Positions 9,232-18,179 of a DNA stretch of 44,850 nucleotides are shown piece after piece. Position 1 is the stretch's first letter; every line of letters begins with the position of its first letter. The stretch comes from Burkholderiaceae bacterium (GTDB lineage Bacteria > Pseudomonadota > Gammaproteobacteria > Burkholderiales > Burkholderiaceae_E), in NCBI GenBank assembly GCA_024643785.1, contig JAHEMI010000179.1:1-44850 (forward strand), read 5' to 3'. Below the pieces are notes generated by a model. That model saw nothing but the letters and a program-made list of their open reading frames with translations, searched no databases and was not told the origin of the DNA. The translations under genes were made by a program, and so were the position numbers.

Positions 9232-10449
9232 ATGTTGCAGACAACTGACCAATCCAACGACTCTGCCGCCATGCTCGCCGAGATCGGGGGGTTCGCTCCC
9301 GAGCTCGAGGCAATCCGCCACGAACTCCATCGCCATCCGGAGCTCGGCTTCGAGGAGGTCTACACCTCAAATCTGGTGGCCAGGGAACTCGAGCGCTATG
9401 GCGTCGATCACATCGAGCGCGGCATCGGCGTTACCGGCATCGTCGCCGTAATCCGCGGCCGGACCGACACCCGTGGCCGCAGCGTCGGACTGCGCGCGGA
9501 CATGGACGCGCTGCCGATGCAGGAGGCCAACGAATTCGCGCACCGCTCGACCAGGCCCGGGCTGATGCATGGCTGCGGCCACGACGGCCACACCACGATG
9601 CTGCTGGGCGCGGCGCGCCACCTGGCGGCCAACCGTGATTTCGACGGCACGGTCTACCTCATTTTCCAGCCCGGCGAGGAGGGTTACGCCGGGGCGCGGG
9701 CAATGATCGAGGACGGGCTGTTCAATCGCTACCCGTGCGACGCGGTATTCGCGATGCACAACTGGCCCGGGTTGCCGCCCGGCACGATCGCGGTGCGTCC
9801 CGGCCCGATGATGGCCGCGGCCGACCGGGTGACGATCACGATCACCGGGCGCGGCGGTCATGGCGCGCATGCCTATCTGGCGATCGACCCGGTGGTGGTC
9901 GCGGCCCACATCATCACGGCCGCCCAGTCGATCGTCTCGCGTAACGTCAACCCGATCGATTCCGCGGTGGTGAGCCTGTGCTCGGTCCAGGCCGGCAACC
10001 CGGAAGCGATGAGCGTGATTCCGCACGAGGCGCAGATCGTGGGCACGGTGCGCACCTTCCACACCGCCACCCAGGACCTCGTCGAGGAGCGCCTCTCGGC
10101 GCTGGCGACGGCAGTCGCCAGTGGGCTCGGAGCCCAGGCGAGCGTCCACTATGAGCGCCTCTACCCGTCGACGATCAACTCCGCCCCCGAGGCGCTCTTT
10201 GCCCAGCAGGTGGCGGCCGACCTCGTTGGCACGGCCAACCTGGTGACCGATCTGCCGCCCAGCATGGGCGCCGAGGATTTCTCGTTCATGTTGCGCGAGC
10301 GCCCCGGCGCCTACCTGCGCATCGGCCAGGGTGGCGCCGCCAGCGGGTGTTTCCTGCACAATACCAGCTACGACTTCAATGACGCGATCCTGCCGCTGGG
10401 TGCTACGCTCTACGCGCGCATCGCCCGGGAATGGCTGGATCGCGATTGA
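9232..10449 (+). CDS. M20 family amidohydrolase, copy 2
   Basis: A 405-residue paralogue of the enzyme at 6966, with the same metal motifs: RADMDALP, CGHDGH (Cys115, His117), Glu149-Glu150 in QPGEE, HGAHAY in the lid domain, and HNTSYDFND near the C-terminus. Compared with copy 1 it has about 13 extra N-terminal residues; a second in-frame ATG at 9271 would remove them, but the ATG at 9232 has GAGG just upstream. It sits between permease B and the binding protein of the same transporter. The two copies differ widely outside the motifs, suggesting different substrates rather than a recent duplication. Confidence 0.94.
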   Translation: MLQTTDQSNDSAAMLAEIGGFAPELEAIRHELHRHPELGFEEVYTSNLVARELERYGVDHIERGIGVTGIVAVIRGRTDTRGRSVGLRADMDALPMQEANEFAHRSTRPGLMHGCGHDGHTTMLLGAARHLAANRDFDGTVYLIFQPGEEGYAGARAMIEDGLFNRYPCDAVFAMHNWPGLPPGTIAVRPGPMMAAADRVTITITGRGGHGAHAYLAIDPVVVAAHIITAAQSIVSRNVNPIDSAVVSLCSVQAGNPEAMSVIPHEAQIVGTVRTFHTATQDLVEERLSALATAVASGLGAQASVHYERLYPSTINSAPEALFAQQVAADLVGTANLVTDLPPSMGAEDFSFMLRERPGAYLRIGQGGAASGCFLHNTSYDFNDAILPLGATLYARIAREWLDRD

Positions 10450-10517
10450 ATCCGGTCATCATTGATCCGGTCAGTAAACCGACGCGGCCGAAGTGCCGCA
10501 ACTAGGAGGAGATGGGG

Positions 10518-12095
10518 ATGAAACTGTCGTTACGAACAATGGCGCTGACCTTCGCAACCGCGCTCGCGATGAGCACGGCGGTGCACGCCAAGACCTTCCG
10601 GATCGCCGACCAGGGCGACGCGCTGTCGATGGACCCGCATTCGCTCAACGAGTCGATGCAATTGAGCTTCACCGGCAACATCTACGAGCCGCTGGTTGGG
10701 CGCGACAAGAAGCTCGGCCTCACCGGCCTGCTTGCCGCCAAGTGGTTCCAGCCGAACCCGACCACCTGGCGCTTCGAGTTGCGCAAGGGCGTGACCTTCC
10801 ATGACGGCACGCCATTCACAGCCGACGACGTCCTGTTCTCGCTGGCGCGTGGCGCCGCCGACGGCTCGGACATGAAGTCCTACCTGGGCCAGGTCGCCGA
10901 CGTCAAGAAAGTCAACGACTACACCGTTGATGTCATCACCAAGGCACCGTTCCCGATCCTGCCCGACCTGATGACCAGCTTCTACATGATGAGCAAGAAG
11001 TGGTGCGAGGACAACAACGCGACCCGTCCGGTCGACAAGCGCAAGGGCATCGAGAACACCGCGTCGTTCAAGGCCAACGGCACCGGGCCTTTCCGCCTGA
11101 AGTCGCGTGACCCGGGCGTGCGCACGGTGCTGGTGCGCAACCTCAACTACTGGGACAAGGTCGACACCAACGTCGACGAGGTCATCCTCACCCCGATCGG
11201 CAACGACGCCACCCGCGTGGCAGCGCTGCTCTCGGGCGAGATCGACATGATGCAACCGGTTCCGCTGCAGGACATTCCGCGGCTTTCGGCCAGCCCGAAC
11301 CTGAAGGTCATGGTCGGCCCGGAAATGCGCACGATCTTCCTCGGCATGGACCAGAGCCGCGACGAACTGCTCTACTCCAACGTCAAGGGCAAGAACCCGT
11401 TCAAGGACAAGCGGGTGCGCCAGGCTTTCTACCAGGCCATCGACATCGAGGCGATCAAGTCCAAGATCATGCGCGGCGCAGCACGGCCGACGGCGCTGAT
11501 GTACGCGCCGGGGGTCAGGGGCTTCACCGAGGCGCAGAACAAGCGCCTGCCGTATGACGCGGCCGCCGCGAAGAAGCTGCTCGACGATGCCGGCTATCCG
11601 AACGGGTTCGAGGTCAAGATGAACTGCCCGAACGATCGCTACGTCAACGACGCCCAGATCTGCCAGGCGGTGGCCAGCATGCTCGCGAAAGTCGGGGTCA
11701 AGATCAACCTCGAAGCCGAGCCCAAGGCAACCTATTTCCCGAAGATCCTGTCGCGCAACACCTCGTTCTACCTGCTCGGCTGGACGCCCAGCGGCTATGA
11801 CGCCCACAACCCGTTCTACAACCTGATGTCGACCCCGGGCGCCAGCGGCCAGGGCCAGTTCAACCTTGGCAGCTACAGCAATTCCAAGCTCGATGCGCTG
11901 ACGGTCAAGATCGCCTCGGAGACCGACCAGGCCAAGCGCCAGGCCATGATCGAGGAGGCCAACAAGATCCACGCCGACGACGTCGGTCACCTGCCGCTGC
12001 ATCAGCAGGCGCTCGCCTGGGGCATGAGCAAGAACGTGACCCTGGTGCAGCTGGCCGACAACTTCAATCCGTTCAAATGGGTCGTAATGAAGTAA
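10518..12095 (+). CDS. Peptide-type ABC transporter substrate-binding protein, system 1
   Basis: A 525-residue periplasmic solute-binding protein of the SBP_bac_5 family (peptides, glutathione, nickel, opines and related solutes). I place the start at the second ATG (10518), 8 nt after AGGAGG at 10504-10509; the ATG at 10512 is too close to that site. Residues 1-24 are a signal peptide ending AVHA. Family landmarks include the early DQGDALSMDPH and the domain-I motif YEPLVGRD, followed by FHDGTPFTADDVLFS. The C-terminus ends in the usual NPFKWV. The strong ribosome site fits the high expression expected of a binding protein. The ligand is not predictable from sequence alone. Confidence 0.95.
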   Translation: MKLSLRTMALTFATALAMSTAVHAKTFRIADQGDALSMDPHSLNESMQLSFTGNIYEPLVGRDKKLGLTGLLAAKWFQPNPTTWRFELRKGVTFHDGTPFTADDVLFSLARGAADGSDMKSYLGQVADVKKVNDYTVDVITKAPFPILPDLMTSFYMMSKKWCEDNNATRPVDKRKGIENTASFKANGTGPFRLKSRDPGVRTVLVRNLNYWDKVDTNVDEVILTPIGNDATRVAALLSGEIDMMQPVPLQDIPRLSASPNLKVMVGPEMRTIFLGMDQSRDELLYSNVKGKNPFKDKRVRQAFYQAIDIEAIKSKIMRGAARPTALMYAPGVRGFTEAQNKRLPYDAAAAKKLLDDAGYPNGFEVKMNCPNDRYVNDAQICQAVASMLAKVGVKINLEAEPKATYFPKILSRNTSFYLLGWTPSGYDAHNPFYNLMSTPGASGQGQFNLGSYSNSKLDALTVKIASETDQAKRQAMIEEANKIHADDVGHLPLHQQALAWGMSKNVTLVQLADNFNPFKWVVMK

Positions 12096-12120
12096 CAACC
12101 CCGTACCCACGGCGAACTGA

Positions 12121-13077
12121 ATGAAGCAATCTGCTGCAACCACCGAAGGGCACCCGGTCAAACCGGGCGCCCTTCGGCGTTTTCTCGACGGCGACCTATT
12201 CCATAGCTTCCGGAACACTCCGGTCGCCATCGTCGCGGCCATCGTCGCGGCGATCATGATATTCGGTGCGATCTTTGCCAACCTGATCGCGCCGCACACT
12301 CCGTTTGACCTCGCTACCCTCTCGCTCGACAACTCGCTGCTGCCGCCGGCCTGGCTGGCCGATGGTCACGCGTCGTTCCCGCTGGGAACCGACGACCAGG
12401 GACGCGATGTCTTCTCGACGATTCTCTACGGCTCACGAATTTCGCTGCTGGTCGGGCTCGCTGCGGTCGCTTTCGCCATGATCCTGGGGGTCGGACTGGG
12501 GCTGATCTCGGGCTACATCGGTGGCCGGCTCGACGCGTTCATCATGCGCGTCGCCGACGTCCAGCTCTCCTTTCCGGCGATCCTGATCGCGCTGTTGATC
12601 GACGGCGGAGCACGCGCCGCGCTGCCCAGCGACATCCATACCGACATGCTCTCGCTGATCGTGCTGATCGGCTCGATCGGGCTGGCCAACTGGGTCCAGT
12701 ACGCCCGCACCGTGCGCGGCTCGACGCTGGTCGAGAAGAGCAAGGAATACGTCCAGGCGGCGCGCGTTATCGGGGTTCGCCCCTGGCGGATCATGGTCCG
12801 CCACGTGCTGCCCAATGTCCTGGGTCCAGTGCTGGTGATCGCCACGATCAACGTCGCCACCGCGATCATCACCGAGGCGACGCTGTCGTTCCTCGGCGTC
12901 GGTGTTCCGCCGACCTCGCCATCCCTGGGCACGATGATCAACACCGGCAACCAGTTCCTTTATTCCGGCGAGTGGTGGCTGGTGGTCTTCCCGGGCGCCG
13001 CCCTGGTGCTGCTGTGCATGTCGGTCAACCTGCTGGGCGACTGGCTGCGCGACGCGCTCAATCCGAAGCTGCGATGA
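12121..13077 (+). CDS. Peptide-type ABC transporter permease C (DppC/OppC family), system 1
   Basis: A 318-residue inner-membrane permease, partner of the gene at 8215. It shows the DppC opening RRFLDGDLFHSF, a first transmembrane segment near residues 38-60, the periplasmic LGTDDQGRDVFS motif, and the EAA loop around EYVQAARVIGVRPWRIM. The ATG at 12121 is 25 nt after the binding-protein stop and has only a weak GGCGA site. Codons 8 to 19 encode a strong hairpin (12143-12177) resembling a terminator. No alternative start lies between that hairpin and the conserved RRFLDGD, so I keep the 12121 start. Confidence 0.93.
   Translation: MKQSAATTEGHPVKPGALRRFLDGDLFHSFRNTPVAIVAAIVAAIMIFGAIFANLIAPHTPFDLATLSLDNSLLPPAWLADGHASFPLGTDDQGRDVFSTILYGSRISLLVGLAAVAFAMILGVGLGLISGYIGGRLDAFIMRVADVQLSFPAILIALLIDGGARAALPSDIHTDMLSLIVLIGSIGLANWVQYARTVRGSTLVEKSKEYVQAARVIGVRPWRIMVRHVLPNVLGPVLVIATINVATAIITEATLSFLGVGVPPTSPSLGTMINTGNQFLYSGEWWLVVFPGAALVLLCMSVNLLGDWLRDALNPKLR
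12143..12177 (+). other. Terminator-like hairpin inside the 5' codons of permease C
   Basis: A 9 bp perfect outer stem CCGAAGGGC / GCCCTTCGG (12143-12151 with 12169-12177), one A-C mismatch, and an inner 5 bp stem CCCGG / CCGGG around a TCAAA loop. It is followed by CGTTTTC, a short U tract. It lies just after the binding-protein gene, where many transport operons carry a 3'-stabilising or partially terminating hairpin, but here it is part of the next coding sequence. Confidence 0.6.
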
Positions 13078-14063
13078 ATTCCCCCCTGCTCGAAGTCAAG
13101 AACCTGCGGGTTGAGTTCCCCGGACGCCGCGGCACGCTCACCGCAATCGACGGCGTCTCGCTGGCGATCAATCCCGGCGAGGTGCTCGGGGTAGTGGGCG
13201 AATCTGGTGCCGGCAAGTCGCTGACCGGCGCCGCAATCATCGGCCTGCTCGAACCGCCCGGACGGATTTGCGGCGGCGAGATCTGGCTCTCGGGCCGCCG
13301 GATCGACCAGTTGCCGAACGCCGAGATGAGGAAGATTCGCGGCCGCGAGATCGGGGCCATCTTCCAGGACCCGCTCACTTCGCTCAATCCGCTCTACACG
13401 GTCGGTGAACAGCTGGTCGAAACCATCATGACCCATCTGCCGCTGACCGCCGCCCAGGCTCGCGAGCGAGCGGTCGAACTGCTCGAGGCAACCGGGATTC
13501 CGGCAGCGCGGGCCCGGATCAACTCCTACCCGCACCACTTCTCGGGCGGCATGCGCCAGCGGGTCGTGATCGCCCTGGCACTGGCGGCGGAGCCCAAGCT
13601 GGTGGTCGCCGACGAGCCCACCACCGCGCTCGACGTCTCGATCCAGGCGCAGATCATCACGCTGATCAAGAAGCTGTGCCGCGAACACGGCACAGCCGTG
13701 ATGCTGATCACCCACGACATGGGCGTGATTGCCGAGACCGCCGATCGGGTGGCGGTGATGTATGCCGGCCGGATCGCGGAAATCGGCGCCGTGTCCGACG
13801 TGATCAATCGCCCGCAGCATCCCTACACCGTGGGGCTGATGGGTTCCATCCCGTCGATCGCCGAGGAGCGCGATCACCTGGCGCAGATCGACGGTTCGAT
13901 GCCGCGCCTGAACGCCATTCCCCCGGGGTGCGCCTTCAACCCGCGCTGCCCGCAGGCGATGGACATCTGCCGCCAGCGGCGCCCGGAGTTGAGCGCCAGC
14001 GCCACCTCGCTGGCGGCCTGCTGGCTCCATGAATCGCCCGCGAGCATCGGAGAACAGCGATGA
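13074..14063 (+). CDS. Peptide-type ABC transporter ATPase D (DppD/OppD family), system 1
   Basis: A 329-residue cytosolic ATPase that powers the permease pair. Walker A is GESGAGKS (about 43-50), the Q-loop is in FQDPLTSLNP, the signature is FSGGMRQR, Walker B is [12 protein letters not shown], and the switch His is in ITHDMG. The C-terminal oligopeptide-transporter extension carries four cysteines, in GCAFNPRCP, MDIC and AACW. The ATG overlaps the permease stop as ATGA, and its own stop overlaps the next start in the same way, so D and F are translationally coupled to C. GESGAGKS has Ala where Ser or Cys is more common, which is tolerated. Confidence 0.96.
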   Translation: MNSPLLEVKNLRVEFPGRRGTLTAIDGVSLAINPGEVLGVVGESGAGKSLTGAAIIGLLEPPGRICGGEIWLSGRRIDQLPNAEMRKIRGREIGAIFQDPLTSLNPLYTVGEQLVETIMTHLPLTAAQARERAVELLEATGIPAARARINSYPHHFSGGMRQRVVIALALAAEPKLVVADEPTTALDVSIQAQIITLIKKLCREHGTAVMLITHDMGVIAETADRVAVMYAGRIAEIGAVSDVINRPQHPYTVGLMGSIPSIAEERDHLAQIDGSMPRLNAIPPGCAFNPRCPQAMDICRQRRPELSASATSLAACWLHESPASIGEQR

Positions 14064-15115
14064 GCACGCTGCTCGAGGCCAAGGGCATCTCGAAGATCTT
14101 CGACGTCTCGCGACCCTGGCTCAATCGGATCATCGAGCGCCAGCCGCGCCAGTTGCTGCACGCCGTCGACGACATTTCGTTCTCGATTCGCAGGGGAGAG
14201 ACCCTGGCACTGGTGGGCGAATCGGGCTGCGGCAAATCGACTGTCGCCAGGATGCTGGTCGGCCTCTACACCCCCAACTCCGGGTCGATCAGCTTCGACG
14301 GCAAGGACCTGGTTACCGAACTCAACAGTCCGCGTGCGGCGGCCCTGCGGCGACGGATGCAGATGATTTTCCAGGACCCGTACGCCAGCCTGAATCCGCG
14401 CTGGACGGTGTCGCAGATCGTCGCTGAACCGATCTGGGTGCATCAGCTGATGAGCTCGCGCGGCGATGTCGACGAGCGCGTGCGGCAACTGCTCGAACAT
14501 GTCGGGCTCGCCGGCGGGGATGCCGAGAAGTTCCCGCACCAGTTCTCAGGCGGGCAGCGCCAGCGGATATCGATTGCCCGCGCGCTCGCCTCGCAACCCG
14601 AGTTCCTGGTCTGCGACGAACCAACCTCGGCGCTCGACGTTTCGGTGCAGGCGCAGGTGCTCAACCTGATGCGCAAGCTGCAGCGCGATGACCACCTGAC
14701 CTATCTCTTCATCTCGCACAACCTCGCAGTGGTGCACCACGTCAGCGACCGCATCGGTGTGATGTATCTCGGGCGCATCGTCGAGCTGGCACCGAAGAAG
14801 ACGCTGTTCCAGCGCCCGCAACACCCCTACACCCGGATGCTGCTCGACGCGATCCCTGACGTGAAGATGACCGGACGCGCGCGCAAGCCGGTATCTGGAG
14901 AAGTGCCCAATCCGCTCAACCCGCCCTCAGGCTGCTCGTTCCATCCGCGCTGTCCCTACGCCGAAGAGCGCTGCAAGCGCGAACGGCCGAAGATCCTGGC
15001 GCTGGAAGGAGATTCTTCGAGCGCGTGTCACGCGATCGAGGAGCGCCGCGTCGAGTGGGCGGTCAATCAGCAGGCGGTCAGTACCAGCGAATCCCCGGTG
15101 CTCGCAAGCCGGTAG
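14060..15115 (+). CDS. Peptide-type ABC transporter ATPase F (DppF/OppF family), system 1
   Basis: A 351-residue second ATPase of the heterodimer. Walker A is GESGCGKST, the Q-loop is in [10 protein letters not shown], the signature is FSGGQRQR, Walker B is [12 protein letters not shown], and the switch His is in ISHNLA. An insertion between the first strand and Walker A (residues about 14-36, rich in Trp, Arg and Gln) is typical of the F subunit. Four cysteines occur in the C-terminal extension ([16 protein letters not shown]). It starts with ATGA overlap to ATPase D. Its last 49 nt overlap the 3' end of ldcA on the opposite strand, leaving no space for a separate terminator. Confidence 0.96.
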   Translation: MSTLLEAKGISKIFDVSRPWLNRIIERQPRQLLHAVDDISFSIRRGETLALVGESGCGKSTVARMLVGLYTPNSGSISFDGKDLVTELNSPRAAALRRRMQMIFQDPYASLNPRWTVSQIVAEPIWVHQLMSSRGDVDERVRQLLEHVGLAGGDAEKFPHQFSGGQRQRISIARALASQPEFLVCDEPTSALDVSVQAQVLNLMRKLQRDDHLTYLFISHNLAVVHHVSDRIGVMYLGRIVELAPKKTLFQRPQHPYTRMLLDAIPDVKMTGRARKPVSGEVPNPLNPPSGCSFHPRCPYAEERCKRERPKILALEGDSSSACHAIEERRVEWAVNQQAVSTSESPVLASR

Positions 15116-15993
15116 TCGCGCCCGAGCTCGAGGCTGGCCTTGCGTTCGACGTGGCCAAACGGCAATCCGGTCACGATCGGGGTCGCGATCCGCGTCCGCC
15201 AGTAGGCCAGCATCGCCGCGAAGTCATAACCGTTGTCGTGGCCTGACGGCCGCCAGTCGGTGAATGCACCGAAGATGATCGCCCGCTGCTTGGCCAGCAC
15301 CCCGGCGTAGTGCAACTGGTGGAGCATGCGCTCGATGCGGTAGGGGTGCTCGGCGACGTCCTCGAGAAACAGCAGGCCGCCGTTGATCTGCGGCAGGTAG
15401 GGCGTACCGGCCAGACCGGCGACCATGGTCAGGTTGCCGCCCCAGAGCGTGCCGCGCAGTTCCGGGGACTGCGCGATGGCAGGCGGAACGCTCTCCGCCT
15501 GCCAGGAGATCTCGGCGGGCCGATCCGATAGCGCCGCCTCGAGCGAGGCGACGGTGTAGACATCGGGTTCCGGGCGGCCGAAATCCCAGGCAAACGACGG
15601 CCCGGCGATGCTGTGCGCCGAGCTGTTGGCCAGCAGGGCCAACTGGAACGCCGTGAAGTCGCTATAGCCGACCCAGCGCACGCCGCGCTGCGCGGACTGT
15701 GCGACCAGCGCCCAGTCGATGCGGTCGAGCAGCCGGGAAAGACCGTAGCCGCCACGCACCACCATGACGGCGTCGATGTCCTGCTCCCGGGCGGCCGCAT
15801 GGATCGCCGCGAGGCGCTCGTCGTCGCTGGCCGAGAAGCGCTGCCAGGAAGTGCGGGGAACGTCGCTGCGAATCTCGTGTCCGCGCGCGGTGAACCAGGT
15901 GACTGCTCGGTCGAACTGCTCCAGTGACAGGTGTGCCCCTGACGGTGCGATCACCCTTATGCGGTAGCGGTTCGCGCGGTGCCCAGCTGCCAC
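15067..15993 (-). CDS. ldcA: LD-carboxypeptidase (muropeptide recycling)
   Basis: A 308-residue cytosolic serine peptidase of family S66, which removes the terminal D-Ala from murein tetrapeptides during cell-wall recycling. The catalytic triad can be assigned: Ser111 in GYSDFT, Glu211 in LFLEDV and His281 in LPFGHV. Length is usual. The start is a GTG at 15993, 11 nt after the TPR stop, with AGGAGA upstream inside that gap. It is the last gene of the minus-strand tonB run, an unexpected partner. Its 3' end overlaps the ATPase gene at 14060 by 49 nt in the opposite direction. Confidence 0.95.
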   Translation of the reverse strand: MAAGHRANRYRIRVIAPSGAHLSLEQFDRAVTWFTARGHEIRSDVPRTSWQRFSASDDERLAAIHAAAREQDIDAVMVVRGGYGLSRLLDRIDWALVAQSAQRGVRWVGYSDFTAFQLALLANSSAHSIAGPSFAWDFGRPEPDVYTVASLEAALSDRPAEISWQAESVPPAIAQSPELRGTLWGGNLTMVAGLAGTPYLPQINGGLLFLEDVAEHPYRIERMLHQLHYAGVLAKQRAIIFGAFTDWRPSGHDNGYDFAAMLAYWRTRIATPIVTGLPFGHVERKASLELGRDYRLASTGDSLVLTAC

Positions 15994-16004
15994 CCTGTCT
16001 CCTG

Positions 16005-17270
16005 CTAGTTCGAGAGCTGAATCACCCAGAGCTTGGCCAGCACTGCAGGAGCACTGTTGCCATTGATCGAACGCAGCGTCTGGATCGCCTTGGATTTCTG
16101 GCCGGCGACATACTGAGCATAGCCCAACAGCAGCCGGGCGTCGTCCATTTGCTTGATGCCGCCCTTGGACATGCCCGCGGCCATCAACGCCAGGCCCTTT
16201 TCGTTCTGCCCGTTGAGCACCAGGTCGTAGCCGTTGGACAGTGCCAACTTGCCATCAGCCGAGGCCAGCGCCAGCTTCTCCGCGTCCTTGAGCGAACCGG
16301 CGTCTTCGGCGGCTTGACGCTTGGCGAGATCCCTCAACCGCTTGTGGCGTTCGCCCTCGGGGCCGACGCCGAGCTTGCCGCTGGCGAAACCCTGGTCGAG
16401 AAACTTGAGGGCCTCGAGCGGGTATCCAGCCTGGAGTGCCAGTTGGGCTGGTTCAAGAAAATCCGCAACGTTGCGTGATTGCCCGACGTCCAGCCGCAGG
16501 CGGGCGAGATCGAGAGCGAGGCGCTCGCGCATTCCCGGCAGCTGCGCGATCCGGTAGATCGCGTCGGTCCAGTATTCCTTCTTGGGGTAGTAGCTGAGCA
16601 GGCGTTCCAGCGCATCGATGTAACCGGCCTGGTTCGACTGCTTCAGGTACGCGTTGGCGAGCAGCTGCAGCCGCTCCTCGGAGGGTTTGCGATTGGCCTT
16701 GGCGTCGGCGTCGATCTCCGCGCTCAGCTCGCGCGCCACACCTGCGTAGTCCCCCTTGAGGTAGAGCGACTGCTGGTAGAGGGTGCGGATGGAAGCGTCA
16801 CTGCCGCCGTCGCGAAAGTAGGCGCCGGCAAGTTCGATCACCGCGTCGTAGTCACGCGTGCGATATTCCATCGCGATCAGCCCCTCCTGGAACTGCGCGC
16901 GTTCCTTGGGTCCGAGGCGACCCGACGCAAGCACCGCCCGGAACGACTTGAGGGCGGTTTCATTGTCGCCCGCACGGGCCGCCGCCGAACTGCGCAAACG
17001 CTCGATCACGTAGTTCTCGTAGGGCGTACGGTCCTTGACGTCGTCGGCATCCTTCAATTCGGCAAGGGCTTCACGATACTTGCCTTTCTGCATCAGGGCC
17101 TGAACCTCGCCCAGTGATTTGCCCAGCTCCGCCCGCACCGCTTCCGCGGGCTTGCCATCTTCCTTGGCGTAGACGCTGCCGCCAAAAGCCAATAGCGCCG
17201 CAGTCATCACCGGCACCGACGCCGCCACTACCGCGCGCGCCACCATCCGTGCCGCAAATTTAAAACTCAT
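16005..17270 (-). CDS. Secreted TPR-repeat protein of the tonB cluster
   Basis: A 421-residue protein with a signal peptide (residues 1 to about 35, ending GSVYA) and helical tetratricopeptide-like repeats over most of its length, for example around LMQKGKYREALAELKDA and the later LLANAYLKQSNQAGYIDALERLL. I place the start at the ATG 17270, which has GGAG 7 nt upstream; an earlier ATG at 17291 overlaps the exbD stop as ATGA but lacks a ribosome site and extends the signal peptide. No catalytic motif is seen. It is probably a periplasmic scaffold acting with the TonB complex, which is inferred only from its position. Confidence 0.85.
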   Translation of the reverse strand: MSFKFAARMVARAVVAASVPVMTAALLAFGGSVYAKEDGKPAEAVRAELGKSLGEVQALMQKGKYREALAELKDADDVKDRTPYENYVIERLRSSAAARAGDNETALKSFRAVLASGRLGPKERAQFQEGLIAMEYRTRDYDAVIELAGAYFRDGGSDASIRTLYQQSLYLKGDYAGVARELSAEIDADAKANRKPSEERLQLLANAYLKQSNQAGYIDALERLLSYYPKKEYWTDAIYRIAQLPGMRERLALDLARLRLDVGQSRNVADFLEPAQLALQAGYPLEALKFLDQGFASGKLGVGPEGERHKRLRDLAKRQAAEDAGSLKDAEKLALASADGKLALSNGYDLVLNGQNEKGLALMAAGMSKGGIKQMDDARLLLGYAQYVAGQKSKAIQTLRSINGNSAPAVLAKLWVIQLSN

Positions 17271-17287
17271 CCCAATCTCCGCCTTGC

Positions 17288-17716
17288 TCATTCCATGTAC
17301 TGTTCGTTGCCGACGATCCCGATCTTGGTCACGCCAAGGCGCTGCGCCATCGCCATCACCTTCATCACCGAATCGTATTTGACCAGCTTGTGCGGCCGCA
17401 GATGGACCTCCGGCTGGTCGGGAACCGATGCCACCGCAGCGAGCTTCTCTGAGAGCACCGCCGGGTCATCGACGATGTTGCCGTTCCAGTAAACGGTGCC
17501 GTCGAAGTCGACGCCGATCTGGACGATCTCGGGCTGCACCAGTGGTTGCTGGGCCGCCCCGGAGGGCATGTTGAGCTTGACCGCGTGGGTCTGGATCGGA
17601 ATGGTGATGATCAGCATGACCAGCAACACCAGCATGACGTCGATCAGCGGCGTCGTGTTGATGTCCATCATCACTTCCTGTTCGCCATCGGACGAGGGGC
17701 CGACATTCATTGCCAT
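17288..17716 (-). CDS. exbD: ExbD/TolR-family protein, second copy
   Basis: A 142-residue inner-membrane protein with one N-terminal transmembrane helix and a periplasmic domain. The helix opens with DINTTPLIDVMLVLLVMLIITIP, containing the conserved Asp used in proton coupling. The periplasmic part has the ExbD pattern VQIGVDFDGTVYWNG, then VHLRPHKLVKYDSVMKVMAMAQRLGVTKIGIVG. The ATG at 17716 is preceded by AGGGG. It follows the first exbD by 18 nt. Two exbD genes in a row are typical of TonB clusters of Xanthomonas and Caulobacter type, where the second copy can be specific to certain receptors. Confidence 0.93.
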   Translation of the reverse strand: MAMNVGPSSDGEQEVMMDINTTPLIDVMLVLLVMLIITIPIQTHAVKLNMPSGAAQQPLVQPEIVQIGVDFDGTVYWNGNIVDDPAVLSEKLAAVASVPDQPEVHLRPHKLVKYDSVMKVMAMAQRLGVTKIGIVGNEQYME

Positions 17717-17734
17717 CTTGGTTTCCCCTGCGAA

Positions 17735-18166
17735 TCAGTTGGCGCGCCCGGCAGGCTCGGTAATGAAGCCGACCCGCAGGATTCCGGCCCGCTGGGCCGC
17801 CACGACTACCCGTCCGATCGACTCGAACCGCACGTTGAGATCGCCCCTGATGTGAACTTCGGGCTGCGGGTCAAGCACCGAGACCTTCTTGAGCCGCTCG
17901 ACGAGTTCGTTCTGGTTGGCGATGTGCATGGTGTTCCAGAACACCTCGCCGTCCCGATCGACCGCCAGGATCACGTTTTCCGGTTTGGTCTGCGTCGGAA
18001 CGTTGCGCTCCTTGGGCAGCTCGACCGGAATGCTCGACGTCACCACCGGAATGGTGATCAGGAAGATGATCAGCAGCACCAGCATCACATCCACCAGCGG
18101 CGTGGTGTTGATGTCCGATACGACGCGATCTTCGTATTCGTCGCTGGTTTGAAGGCTCATTCCCAT
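17735..18166 (-). CDS. exbD: ExbD/TolR-family protein, first copy
   Basis: A 143-residue partner of ExbB in the proton-driven motor that energises TonB. It has a cytosolic N-tail, one transmembrane helix with the conserved Asp (DINTTPLVDVMLVLLIIFLIT), and a periplasmic domain with VILAVDRDGEVFWN and IRGDLNVRFESIGRVVVAAQRAG. The ATG at 18166 follows GAGGT at a good distance; a second ATG lies two codons later. It is 13 nt downstream of exbB. It differs from the second copy along most of the periplasmic domain, so the two are not a recent duplication. Confidence 0.94.
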   Translation of the reverse strand: MGMSLQTSDEYEDRVVSDINTTPLVDVMLVLLIIFLITIPVVTSSIPVELPKERNVPTQTKPENVILAVDRDGEVFWNTMHIANQNELVERLKKVSVLDPQPEVHIRGDLNVRFESIGRVVVAAQRAGILRVGFITEPAGRAN

Positions 18167-18179
18167 CGTTTACCTCGAC

